A stretch of 64,000 nt of DNA from Himantopus leucocephalus (taxonomy: Eukaryota > Chordata > Aves > Charadriiformes > Recurvirostridae): positions 93,695,356-93,759,355 of the forward strand of contig RSEF01000002.1 of assembly GCA_003993805.1 (NCBI GenBank), written 5' to 3'. The notes beneath the pieces are model-generated. The model was not told the origin of the DNA. It saw only the letters and a program-made list of their open reading frames with translations, and made no database searches. Shown one piece after another: positions 13,002 to 25,491 of this stretch. A program made the translations under genes and the position numbers. Each line of letters starts with the position of its first letter. Positions within the stretch are counted from its first letter, which is position 1.

Positions 13002-13663
13002 AAGACCACAGGGCTGTGGACTTAAGACCAAGGCTGGAATGTTTCAGTCCCACAGACGGGTGTTTCCAAAGAGCAATGAGTAAGTTATAGAAGTGGGGCA
13101 ATGTACTGATGCTGAACTTGCTCAGTAATCTAAAAATCTCTGGATGAAAGAGAATATGGAGAGGAGGATTTTAAGGTTTACACCGGAGTGGCTCGATGTT
13201 GTGTCAGGCCTGAAATGACACATTAAAGAAAGGAAAAAATGGTATGTGGGGAAGCCAAGGAGCGTTAACATTCCACAGGAAAGATTACCGTTTAAGGGCA
13301 GATCCTAAGGGTTGCCTTTAGTGAAAAGCTGCGACGGACAGACTTTCTTTTGGAGTTTACTGTTTTTTCTTTTGACATTTCACAGTTCCCTGAAATGGAG
13401 AAAAATTAAAAATACTGCTGTTTCCCAGGAAGAGTGCCATCAGATGGTTATAGTGTATTGACTTTAATCACTGAAGTGCTACTCAGGATTTAGTATATCT
13501 ATAGTGTGTTTTAAGTGGGCTTATTTAAATGACAGGTGGGGTCTTAAAGACTTCTGCCAATACTGGGCAACATCCTGTTTCCTCCTATTTAACCTCCCTC
13601 CTACTGTAGGTTATCACCTGCCTAGACAAGGACCTCAACTTCCTCCATCCCCGTCTCTCCTAT

Positions 13664-13687
13664 CCCTGTCCCCATCCCCCAATGCCC
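13664..13687 (-). other. Potential G-quadruplex motif (- strand)
   Basis: On the + strand there are four C-runs (13664-13666, 13670-13673, 13676-13680, 13685-13687) with spacers of 3, 2 and 4 bases. The - strand therefore fits the G3+N1-7 rule with short loops, which favours stability. It sits in a broader C/T-rich patch from about 13590. Confidence 0.6.
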
Positions 13688-16208
13688 TGATTTCCTAATT
13701 TTGTACTCTAGATCCCTGCTTCAAAAAGAGCTCTGTCATTTTTAAAGTTACACCCCAAACTGGCTTTGGGTATAGCGGGGTTGCACAGCACTTACTCCTG
13801 ATAAGCTTCAAGTATCTGGAGTAACAAGGGTCCCTGTCTGCAGACTTTCACCCTGGGTGCTCCGAATCTTGGTAGCCTGCCCCTGCGTGCGGAGAGCAGT
13901 CTGGGTGAGCACACACTGTTTTCTCACTCGGGCACTACTGAAGGCCAAAATTTTGCTTTTAAGGCAGCAACATTGAGACATGGTTACCAACTTCTCAAAA
14001 TTCAGTAGTGGGTCACCATAAGCTTGCTTTTAGTATTTAGTTTAATATCTATGATGGAAACATTGATTGTAGTATTTATTAACTAGATACATTGGTTGCT
14101 AAGAATACTCTTTTATATGTGCGTTTGATAAAGGTTTCTTATGTTCTCTAAGATCATTATAGACAAATGCACTAAGAATACTGTTAAGGTTGATTAGTAA
14201 AACTCTTGAAAATTAAGAAATATCTACGTGATCTTACTTTGCAGGCATGCATGCCCCCTCTGTGGAAGCTGATCCAGTCTTTGATCGCACAGTGGTACGG
14301 CTTTTTCCACAGCTGCTCTGCTTCAGTTCCTGAGCACCATCACACCTGTGCACTTCACGAACACCTTTTAAATAGCTTGTCTTATCATCAGTGCTTCTCA
14401 AAGCTTTGGGATTTATTTCGTGCTATGCAAACTCTGTTATAAAGTGTTTCTTTTCCTCATGGATTTTTCTGTGGTTTGTCACTAAATGTTATCCAAGAGC
14501 TGAAAAGGCAGCATTGTCTTTGTGTTGTAGATAAGGAAATGAGACACTTAAAAACATACATATTCTGAATTCAGAAAGATTCAGTAAGCTTAAGTGCTGA
14601 TTTTGGGCTTGTCTTTAGGCTGGTTTTTCATACTTGATACGGTACTTTCTGTTTATGCTTTTTTATCTTTACTCTTAAGGCTTCTTTTCCCATTTAGACT
14701 CTTGCCCAGCCTGTCCTAGCTTTCTTTCTCTGATCCAGTCTATAGATTTTCCCCTTCCCTCATCAATTTGCTTTAGCAGTTTATCGGGTTATTTACATCG
14801 TCAATCCATTCATCAATAATCATCAATTCATTTATATGAATTTCCTCAACAGTTTAACCTGGCTTAAACATGTTTTCTTCCCATCACCTCTTCCCACCTC
14901 TGCGCTGTCTGTCCTGGATTCTGGTGCCACAGCTGTGTTTATGTGGTGGTGTAATGAACTTGATAGAGGAATGTGTTCATCTGAAAAATGAGGATGAAAA
15001 GGGGGATATTTTGGGTGGGGAGAAAATGTTGATATTTTGCTGTTGGTTTGGATTTTTTATTTATTACTGTTGAATTATCCAGTCTGGTTCTCTGTGGTGG
15101 GACACAACCCCCAATGCCAGCAAAACCCTGGGTTTGGCCTGAGCCAAACAAATAAGGGAGAGTGTTGCAGTACCACTATGAAGTGTGTAGTCACAGCTTT
15201 GGTCTCTTATCCATTTCTTTCCTCAACATTTCTCACATCAGTCCTAATCCCTATGTTCCCTCCAGCCGAATAGCTTTTAGTCTTTCCCGTTATTGCCTTC
15301 ATTTATCCCAGCTACTTCGTCTCTTTTCATAACTCTCAGACACTCATCAGGCTTTCTGTCAGAGTTCTTCCCTTAACTCTTTCGTTTCTTTGGAGCCCTC
15401 TGGGTTTAAATTTTGTTTCCTTCAGTGTTCAGATCAGAATTCTCTTCCCCACCAATCTGAGTAACAAGACAGTTCCTTTAAAGTAAAGGCAAAAAACCCT
15501 TGCAAGCTGCCTGCTCTTACTTTGAGTGCTGTGTCCTTCCTTGGTGGGCAGCAGCTGGGAGCATTATGGGGATCTTGTGAGCTCCAAGGATGGAATATTC
15601 AGAGGTTTTAGCTGATTGCATGAGTTCAGTAGAGACCATTGTAATTTTCAAACAATAGTTATTTCAAAACCTTATAACTACACAAAATTTGGAAACATTT
15701 TAATGTGGTCTGTATGAGCTTTTTCACTGGCATGACATTATAATTTTCCTGAGTTTTCCAAAAAGCTCAAAATCCAAAAATATTCCAATTTCCAAAAATA
15801 TTATCAACAGTATTCTTAATTCCAGTGAGATGTTATCTTCCTCCTCCTGCCTCCCACAAACCAACCCTGAATATAATAATTGTTAGAAATTTTCCATGAA
15901 AAAAGAAAGTGTTGTATTTCAAACAGTGCAGAAAGTTTCAGTCCAAACTCAAAACTTGAGAAAATTATGGACCACTAAACCCAGGAGTGTTTTCATGGGA
16001 ACTATCAGGCAATTTTAGTAACAAGCAACAATACCTGTCCCATATGCAATGAGCCTTCAGTTCTCATTTCATGAGGCTGATGGCTCACCTTAAATCCTGA
16101 AAATATGTAGAAAAATAGTGCTTTATTGGCTAGAAGTATAAAATTGCTTGTGTTGCTTTATTCTGGTCTTTAGCTGTAGTAATGTGAGTCGATGAGGTGA
16201 CTACTAAA

Positions 16209-16233
16209 CCAGTTACACTCAGAGTGTAACTGG
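16209..16233. repeat. 25-base palindrome (12-base arms, 1-base centre)
   Basis: The arm CCAGTTACACTC at 16209-16220 is followed by one A and then by its exact reverse complement GAGTGTAACTGG at 16222-16233. With a one-base centre it is more likely a dimeric protein site or a replication-slippage product than an RNA hairpin. Confidence 0.75.
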
Positions 16234-18530
16234 GGGTTTTTACATACAAAGAACTGACCACTTTTTTTTTTTAATTTAAAGAAGTGTTCTAATGTTGAGT
16301 TCTTTTGTATCATCTTCATCATGAATTAGCAGAGCAAGACCTGATTGAGAAGTAAATGTTTATCAGAAATTTCTGTTGCAATCTCACCTTTATGTCAATC
16401 CTTTGGAGTATATAAGGACAGTTAAATATGTAGTAAGTATCATTTGAAATAATCCCTTTCAGATAGATTACAGGGCAGGATTTGTCTCACCTAATTCCAC
16501 TTACCATGTGTCAGGTAGTTAACTGGACTCCTTAAGCAAGAGAGAACACAACACACCTTTGTGATTAAACTGATTTTGCTCCCTGATTAGCAGTTTGCTT
16601 CGTATTTGCTGTTATCTTTTGTTTCTCTCCATTTTCCGTATGAGGTCATGAGCGTGTGTCTGCGCTTACAGTTTAACACAGAAGGGGCTTGAGTATTTGT
16701 TTTAATTTAGTTCATTTTAATCTGAACGAGTTCCTCAGGAACAGTAGAGGGAACTCAGCAGAAGCTGCTTCAGACCTGTACGGTATCTCAGTTATGACAA
16801 GAAATTTATTGGCGATAGAGAGTTTCAGTCTGAAGATCCGTGGTCATTTCCCTCAATTTGGTTTATTGAATGAGTGGTTGGAAAACAGTGAGGCTAGTCT
16901 CTTTCTCTTTGAACAGGTTGAGTAAACTGGTTTATAGTCAGTTTTATGAAAAGTATGTCTTTCATTGTGTTTGGTGTTTGTATGGAGGGGGATCAGATGA
17001 GGAAGAAGGCAGAAAATCCCATGTCAAACCTGCTCCTGAACTGAAGAGTTGTAGAGGGTAAACAACTAGATTTCACATTTTCAGGCTTTGGGAATCTTGG
17101 TGATGTGACATGCTTATTGCTGTAGTTGATAGGCATAGTAGATGCTTGTTATAAACAGCCAAGGTACACCATTATTTGGTGGGTATAATGGTTCCCTGAA
17201 TCATCTATTAAAAGAGCAAGACTTTCTCTCTGATTTTAGGGGCATCTCAGGAAGACTAGGATCCTATATTTAGTGTCCGAAGTTATGTAGTGTGAATATA
17301 CCTCTTCTCTGTAGACAAGTATGAAATGGAATACATGAAAAAACTAAGATTAGGAGCTAGCTTTGTAATGTTTTATATCCATAGGACATGTACTATACAA
17401 ACAACAACCCCTGTGTAATACATACCTTTAGCCATGCTGATTCTAAAAGAACAAGTTGGGAAGGACATTTGAACAACCTTTAAACTCAGAGAACTGGATG
17501 TTCTGTGACTACCAGCATATAACCGTCCTGGCATGCTTTGGACAGCCAGGCTGGTCAGGACAGGAATCACACAGGACTCAGAAAATGACTCATGTTCTAC
17601 ACTTGATTCCACTGGGACTGAATGGCACCTAAGAGCCCTGTATTTTCAAAGGCTGGACTTAGTTGATTTCCATGGCTAGCATTCATGAATGGCAGAATTG
17701 GCATTTCAAGGGGTTTTAGCCTTGTTGTCTCAGTTGAACAAAGACCTGAGTAGAAAGACTTGAGCTTTCCGAAATCAAGAAAGCAAGCCCGAATCCTATT
17801 CACTGATTCATGCCAGCAAAGCCAGCTTTTGGCCAACAGAACTACAGCGCATGTCCTTCCAAATCTGACGTAACAGCTGTGTGGTTGGATGTGCCACCTA
17901 GAGCCAAAGTCAGTGCAGGTGGTGGCCCGTGTCGGCCCCGGGGGGTGGTTGGCCGAGTACCATGGACAGGGGTGGCTCAGCGACAGCCTGCACAGGGCTT
18001 GGAGCTCAACAGCGGTGTCGCAAAGGTTCTTGTAAGCCTGCCCAGCTGGTGCCAAATCAGCAATTATTAATTGTATACAAAATAGATAAGCCCTCCTGAA
18101 CTCCTCCTCACGGGCATTTCAGATTCAGTCCTCCCATGCAATTGTGTTTGGTCCAGAGCTATTCAAGGCCTTAAAATGCTGTCTGATAGATCAAGAAAAC
18201 TATTCCTGCCTGACACTTTGAGAAGGCACTGCAGGTGTTTATGGATTCCTCTTTCAGAGTGTTTCCCACCTGGTGCTGAAAAAAACCTTTTGAATGCCTT
18301 TTTGTGTAGAGTGAATTTCAAGAAGTCATCGCCTGTACTCTTTATGTGACGCTTCATTTGAACACAGTGATGCTGTGATCTTAAGCAGCCTTTTCCTCGA
18401 GTGGCTTTAGAACTTCATGTGAGCTAACTTGTAGGTGGAGCATTGACATGCTACTTCCGGATATATATCAGAATATATTACTTGGTTACAACCAGAGTAT
18501 GCAGACTGCTGTTTGGCTGTAGTTACCCAT

Positions 18531-18572
18531 AGATGGATGCGGTTAGATGGATGCGGTTAGAAGGATGCCCTT
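18531..18572. repeat. Short tandem repeat, 14-base unit
   Basis: The unit AGATGGATGCGGTT occurs twice in perfect tandem (18531-18544, 18545-18558) and is followed by a degenerate third unit to about 18572. Confidence 0.7.
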
Positions 18573-21500
18573 GCAAAGGTTGTGGCAAAAAAATAAGTTG
18601 TTTGTTTTCTAGCCTAAAATATTTCACTGATGGCAGTCAACATCATCTGCTTGCCTCAGACAAGACCAGGTACAAAGAAAAGAAAAAGATGTTATGTTTG
18701 GGTCAAGAAAACAGTGTTAACTTTTAAGAGACTGAAGCTTCTTATTCCTATTATATTATAAGGATACAATGCTACCCATACTGAAGATACCTGAAGACGG
18801 CTACTCTCAAGAATCTGTAATTTCTTGGCGTATGGTCAGTGTGAATAAGGCTACGCATGTTCTGTCCTTGATTTATGGGTTCTTTCCCCATGCTGCACTT
18901 GTATCTGTTAGGGAATCAGAGGAGCGTTATGGCTGCTCTGTCCTTTGTGCATGTCATAGTGGAGAGCCATGCACCAAGTGTAGGGGGAATGATCCATACT
19001 TGAGTACAGCTTCAGCACTGTAATCAGTGCATGGGCTCTGGCAGAGTGCCTGAAAATGTTATTTCTCCCCAAGCTTTTGGAGGGACATGGCAATGATGAT
19101 GTTGGCCTTTGAATTAAATGTATGTATGAATTAGGGTGAAAGTAAGTTCCTGAGAAACTTATTTATAGCCAGGTTGCTGGTTTTTCCTTCACTTGCATGG
19201 CATGTTATTTTGCATTCACTGGGATAATTCAATTTACAGTTGGAATTCTATAAGTAAAGTTAATTTTTTAACTTTGTTATCTATATATCAGTTGTCCAGA
19301 TGTTCAGGAGTATTTTCAATTCAGCATGTGTTCTCAGCAGCAGTTTTTTGCCTGCAAAAGTGAGCAAGAGCATGGCGAACACCAACACTCTGAGGCTGTA
19401 AGACGAGCTTAAATAACATTGAGTTATTAGAAGTAAAACATACTGGATTCTTTGTATTTGCAGACTGATTTCTGCACATTAAAAGTTACAATATTTTAAA
19501 ATTTTAGTCTGCAGTATAAAGACCAAGAAGCTTGGAGGAGATTTATAGCTAATGATATGACTCCAGACCTGAGGCTGTAGTTAAAACATGAACAGATTGC
19601 TGTGGAGTTATGGGAACTGCTCCTTATCAGGTGATGGTGCTAGAAATACTTTTCCTTCTGAACACGAATGTCCCTTGGAACAGCAGCTGCTGCTGCATAC
19701 AGGCGTGATGCGTGTGCATCATTACCCAGCAGGCACAGTTTTGTCTTCAAATGTTGTAAACCAGGATGGTTCTTACCAACAGGAATTTACAAAGTTTTGT
19801 TTCAAACTGGGTTAAGATGTGATAGGCTTGATTGCGCTTTCGTGTATCGTAACACAAATATGAGTTCACTCTTGACATGTGTGTGAAACACAGAAATTGG
19901 GTCCAGAACTCTTAAATCATAAAAGAAACGTATGAGTCTTTCATAGTTGTTTGCCTGTCACTTGTAGTGTTCAAGCAAACAAAACCACAATAATCCTGGA
20001 AATTATGTTAATATTGAAAAAGTAATCTTTATTTTTCCTACATGGTTGTATTGACATTTACTGGCCATTTTTCATTTCAAAGGCACCATGACAATTCCCT
20101 TGAAACACAAGAGCTTTTTTATGTAAATGCTCTGAAATCTTTGGAGAAGTTCATTAAAAGTAATCAGAGTAACACAGTACTGCTTTAGCTGAAGAGCTCA
20201 TTTTTCAATAATGTTCTTTCATGTTTATTTATAAGTTTAAAGTCTTAAGATTAAAACATCTGATTGCTGGATTATTCTGTGAGAACAACACACACATTAC
20301 TGTACATCATGAAATGCCAGTAGATGTCTTACTATATACTTCATATAGATTACATAGGACTGTGGTTTCTCTAAATGCAGTGATTTTTTTTTGGCATTTC
20401 TACTCTTCTCCCAACTGTTGTGTTCCCAACAAGAACCACATTGCATTTGAGGGCTTTTTTATATGCTCTAATAACTTGAAAGAATTTTAAATCTATGTTC
20501 TTCTTGCTGCTAATGAAGAACACTGCATGCTATGTTTTTGGAAATTATTTCTTTTTTGTCTTATTTTTCCAGTCAAATGAAATTCAGAGAGCTTTCAGTC
20601 AAAGAAAAGAAAATTTCAATTTTTAATTCCTTCTCCTTGGTGATTCACATCATCTTTACACCACCATTACTGCCAGGAGATAAGATCCAGCAAATTAAAA
20701 TTGTAAAACAGCTTTGCTTTTACAAAGCAATATTCCCACTGTGACAGGCGTTAAGCTTTCCTTTGGCCTCACTTTGCAACAGTGTAGGCTGTTATGTATG
20801 TCAGTGAAAAGATAGTTTCTGCTGCCTCTATTCTAGCTGGAAGAAGTTAGGGATAGCATTACTTTCAGTTTCCAAAAAAGCAGAACAAAATGCCAGTCCC
20901 TCCCTGTCTTCCTGTACTATTGCTGTTTGTTTCCATATCTCCCACCATCCACTCCATTGGTCTAGAACGTGGAGCTGGTCTGGGTTAAATTCACTGGTTA
21001 CCTGGTTTTAGTGGGTCAGTTGGACTTCTTTCAGTTCTCGATCCCATTATTCTTGGGCATGTATGAACAGCTGCAGCAGCCCAAGCGTAAGCAACTCCCT
21101 TGAGCAGAAGAAGGGCCATCATCATCCAGTGATGGTATTGGCTTTTTCAAAGTGTGACTGAAATTCTTGCTCCAGTGACTGGGCTGAAACAACTTTCTTC
21201 TCTTCCTGCTGTTACGGGCCTGTGGGTTGATCGTATGCAAGGCAGTTTTAACTCCAGCTGTTTCAGTATGGCCATCCATAAAATCTTGCACGATTATATT
21301 CACTATTTTTAATTATTTTTTTTTTTAAGTTTGTGGGCAAAATTACATACTTAGGGTGTTTTCTTGAACACGCATGGAGAAGACATGAGGCTTCTCCCCG
21401 TTGTGATTGGAATTGGATGATGCAGCTTGAGGGCAGAAGCACCAGGGCCCTTTCTGCTGGGGAGGGCTGAGTTGGAGAGAGCTGGGAAGTGACCTGGAGA

Positions 21501-24500
21501 GTTCTATTTGCTGCTAATCCAAAAGAGGTGGAGGGGAGCGGCTCATGGTTGCTACTGCTTGAAAACATCTCCAGTAATAACGACCACCCTTTCAGTCTTG
21601 CCTCTTCATTTTGTTTCAACGGTCTGAACCAACCTGTTTTTTTTAGCAGAGGGAAGCAACAAACTGTGGCTGTTTGACTACCCTACTCATCTGCTGCCTT
21701 AGGGAAGCGCTCACGCTATGAGCCTATGTGCTTATCATTAGGTTTCTTGAATGTCTTACAGGCCAGTGGTGCTATTAGAGACTGGGTAGAGAAAGGGAAG
21801 ATGGGGGAAAATCTAAGTTAATTTTTTTTAATCTTTTTTTTGAAAAAAGGAGGTGAGATTAAGTATTCACACTATTCAACATTACACACCTAACTTGGCT
21901 AAATGAAGAAGCTAATTTCCTTAGGACCGCTGGGTAACTGATAGAGACAGACTTCTCAAGAGAGCCCCACAGAGCAAAGCCCAGTTTTTATTCATTTACT
22001 TTAGGAGACGAGCCAGATAATCACTTAAGTACCTAAATCCAGCTGATACCTAAAGAGACAAGTGCTGGGAATGAAGGGTGGAGTTCCTCTAAAGTATGCC
22101 AAAGAACCTGCAAACATTCTCAAAATAATGGCACAATGCATAATAGGCATAATATTTGTAACAGAGTACGTCAGAGAGAGGGTGGGGTGGATATCCACAG
22201 GAATAAATATACCTGTTTTCTACGTGCTTATATATGAAGCAGGATTAAGGTTGTTACAGGATTGCTTTCCTGTATCAGACTAATATGTAACAGTCCAAAA
22301 GTTGTTAGCATGTGTTATTGAGACACAGATTACAGTAAGGATCCATTTTATTTGCCATTTAACTCTTTTCTATGTAATTTATTCAGGAGCCATGGTATTT
22401 GAATGGAATCTCATTGCTGAAGATAAAGGAAAATTGACACCCTTTCTCTGAATCCAGTTTTACTCGGGTGTTGGAGATACAAAATATAGGAAGGGTGAAG
22501 CAGTCTAACATATTACAGATGTTGGCTGGGAAAGAAGGCAAATGTCATTCCCTTCCTGCCATCCTGATTACCATGCTTAACCCATCGCGTCCCTTCAGAC
22601 AAGTTCCACCTGTGCTGAGTTTGCATCCCCAGAATTAGGTTTTGTTGTCTCATGGGAATTGCTAATATCGGGGAGGTTCCATCGGCTCCTGTCTTTTTGC
22701 AGTGCATTTTAGTTTCAGAGCATGGTGCCGCTAGCGCTGTACTGGCTGGAGAGTTATGGAATATTTCTCCAAGGTTATGTGAATGACTGGTGTTCTCTGT
22801 TTCAGAATGACTGTATTTTAGGTCTCACACTAAAGCTATTACTCTAACAATCTTTTTTTCCCTTAAGCAAAAGGTCACTTATAAAAATGGCAGCTAACTG
22901 TCTACTTCAGACTTTTCTTTTGGATTGCATGTAAAAACAAAAGCCCAAGGCTAAATTGCTGTGGAAGAAAAATTGTGTTTATTAGTGCTGTATTCATGTC
23001 ACACTCGATTCTGCCAGGCCTCCTACTTCCAGTGAGACAGGTCTCACATACATGAAATCCTGCTTTCCAGCACGGAGTGCTAATAAGTCCCATAGACTGC
23101 AACAAGCAATCATCACTTGATAACTCATCTTGGGAGTATAACAACAGGTTCAAGTGGCATCTGGAGTACTTAAGTGAAAACCAGCCTTAATTAACTAGGT
23201 TGTTGTTCCTTTCATTAGTAAAACCAACAAGTAGAGGAGGGCTGGTCTTTGCAAAGCTATTTTCTGAAATTAATATAAATAGATTGTGATTTTTAGTATA
23301 GTCTCGACTTCAAAACACTGGGACATCCTTACCAGGCCTGTGAAGGTGTGACAGTGCCCTATTTGTCAATGCTGTCAGTGAAATTTATTTGCATGTACTT
23401 TGGCAAGTTTATTGTAGTGATTGCCCCTTCTGGTGTTCTCGTAATTTGTGTCCTTAATCAATGAATCGTCTGCTTCGTGGAAGGGAAAAGGTAATTTAGA
23501 ACCCTCGCTGTGACTTTCTGTGCAGGAACCTGCTTCCTTGACGTGTGTGAAGGTCAAGGGGAGAAGTGGCCATAAGCTAATAACTGCTGGAAAATGTCCA
23601 GAGGAAAGGCCTGTCCCTTTTCAGCAGGAAATGTTTTCTGGTATATTACAGACACTGCCACAATTTAGGTAAATTAGGCTGCCTGTATAGCTCTGCTACT
23701 ATAATTTTCTCTCCTGAAAATAAAACTTAACAAGAAGGCACTTGAAAATATTAGGAAGCGGTATACTCATTGTTTACGCTTTTGACATTGCTTGTATGGC
23801 TTTTAATAGCTATTCTGTAAGTCACTTAGAAAAAGTCAGGAACAGGGAGACGATGTGCATTGCTTCAGTTTTCTGCTTGCTGTTGTTTCTGTAATGATTA
23901 ATCCATTAATCAGATGTTTACTTTAGCCAGTAGAATCAAACAGGCTCCTAAATTGATATCTTCCATAGACTTTCTCCTCTCTCTGTATGCATGTACCTTT
24001 TATCAGTGGAAATACTCAGATTTCCAGTATCTCTTTTGTGCTTTGGTTTTCCTGCTCTTCAGTTATGCACGTTGTTCTTTCTGCTACGTATGAGATCATT
24101 GCAAACAGTGTTCTTCCTGCTTACAGAAAGAATTATGTGGCAAAATGCATCATTTAGGCCTATTTAAAGCAAGAAATTCACAGGTATTGCTCACATTTTC
24201 ATATTCCTTCATTTGGCTTCAGAAACTTCTTGTGGCAGTTCCTCTTTTGTTTACTTTCTAAAAGTGACAACATTAGTTGTGACTTTGATTTGGATTGACT
24301 TTTTGCTTTCCAGAATTCAGGCTACAAAGACGCCTTGCATTGAAACTCTGAAAATGAAAGCAGCGGAACCATTGTTCTTTCACTTAAATACTACGAAGTT
24401 GTCATAAACAGTGAATTAAAATTTAACTTTGATAAACTTTGTTGAAGTGGGAATTAAAACCAAGGAAAATACTTCTAGGTTGATGGGGAAAGGCTACATT

Positions 24501-24915
24501 TAGAAATAGAATTTTCTTGACCTGTCTGGGATCTCCCTCTGCAGCCACCGAAATGATATTCTAGTAGCAATCAATGATGAAAGCGGTGTGAAACATAAAC
24601 TTTTCTCTCTATGTACATCATTATCTTGGACGCTAAACAAGACGACGTCATCTGTTGTTTGTAGCATGCATTTTGTCATAAAAATAGAATTCTGAAACCA
24701 CTGTGAAGGTCTGGGCTTTGAAAGATCTTGTACAAAAAAACAACAATCCTTTTTTAAACTAATTATACACACATGAAAGCATTTATCATGAAGTGGCCAT
24801 GGGTTTTTTTTATGATACTGTAAGCCTTGAATTTTGAGAGAGGGATGTGTAAATGCAGATACATATAGTTAGATAAATTTATCTGCCGATACACATCTGT
24901 ATACATGATGTATAT

Positions 24916-24916
24916 N
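24916..24916. other. Single ambiguous base
   Basis: One n inside an AT-rich stretch. Unlike the other single n positions, no repeated sequence is visible on its two sides, so it is either a true base ambiguity or an abutted contig join. Confidence 0.9.
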
Positions 24917-25173
24917 GTGTTACTGCAGGATGCAAGGAGGAAAAAAACCAGTGCTGAACTGTAGAAATGACATGGAAGAAGTAATTTACACTGCAAAAAT
25001 GCATTTAATCTGCGTTTGAAGATTTCCTAATCTTCTACCTCCGTGAAATTTATTTGCTTAATAATAATTGTAGGCGCTAATGTAGCTGTGTTTGGAAAAA
25101 AAAGGAGAAGAATATTATCCTGTTTGGAAAGCACAATTCTTTGCATAGGTCTTAACTGGCCTTGCTAGATCCC

Positions 25174-25491
25174 AGAGTGTTTGTGACTGATTGTGCAAGG
25201 AAACACGTGGTAGAGAAAGGTGCAAGAGGAAGGCACCATGACAGCCCATCAGAGAGGATAAAATACAGCTAGCCTTTGAGTTCTTCATTCTGTAAACTCT
25301 GTATTCTTCATGTAAATTAGGTGGGGAATGTGNAGAGTGTTTGTGACTGATTGTGCAAGGAAACACGTGGTAGAGAAGGTGCAAGAGGAAAGCGCCATGA
25401 CAGCCCATCAGAGAGAATAAAATACAGCTAGCCTTTGAGTTCTTCATTCTGTAAATTCTGTATTCTTCATGTAAATTAGGTGGGGAATGTG
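25174..25491. other. Duplicated contig ends around a single n (25333)
   Basis: Copies of 159 and 158 bases (25174-25332, 25334-25491) both begin AGAGTGTTTGTGACTG and end GGTGGGGAATGTG. They differ by a one-base indel in an A/G run and a few substitutions. An apparent internally duplicated - strand reading frame here is produced by this artefact. Confidence 0.85.

Larger units (their letters stand above)
7101..18000 (+). other. Intronic sequence, no gene seen
   Basis: Mostly AT-rich intron. It contains the assembly duplication at 7683-7973, an A/C-rich tract at 9742-9800, pyrimidine-rich tracts at 10539-10577 and 12188-12215, two G-quadruplex motifs (12969-13001 on +, 13664-13687 on -) and a palindrome at 16209-16233. 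Reading frames here are short or, as at 17597-18055 on the - strand, unlike any protein I know. Confidence 0.65.

Noticed and set aside
17597..18055. A 152-codon open frame on the - strand.
   Set aside because: It lies over a G+C-richer patch where stop codons are rarer. The Cys/Trp-rich translation resembles no family and no splice signals frame it.
25115..25447. A - strand frame whose protein sequence is repeated twice.
   Set aside because: Produced by the duplicated contig ends around the n at 25333.
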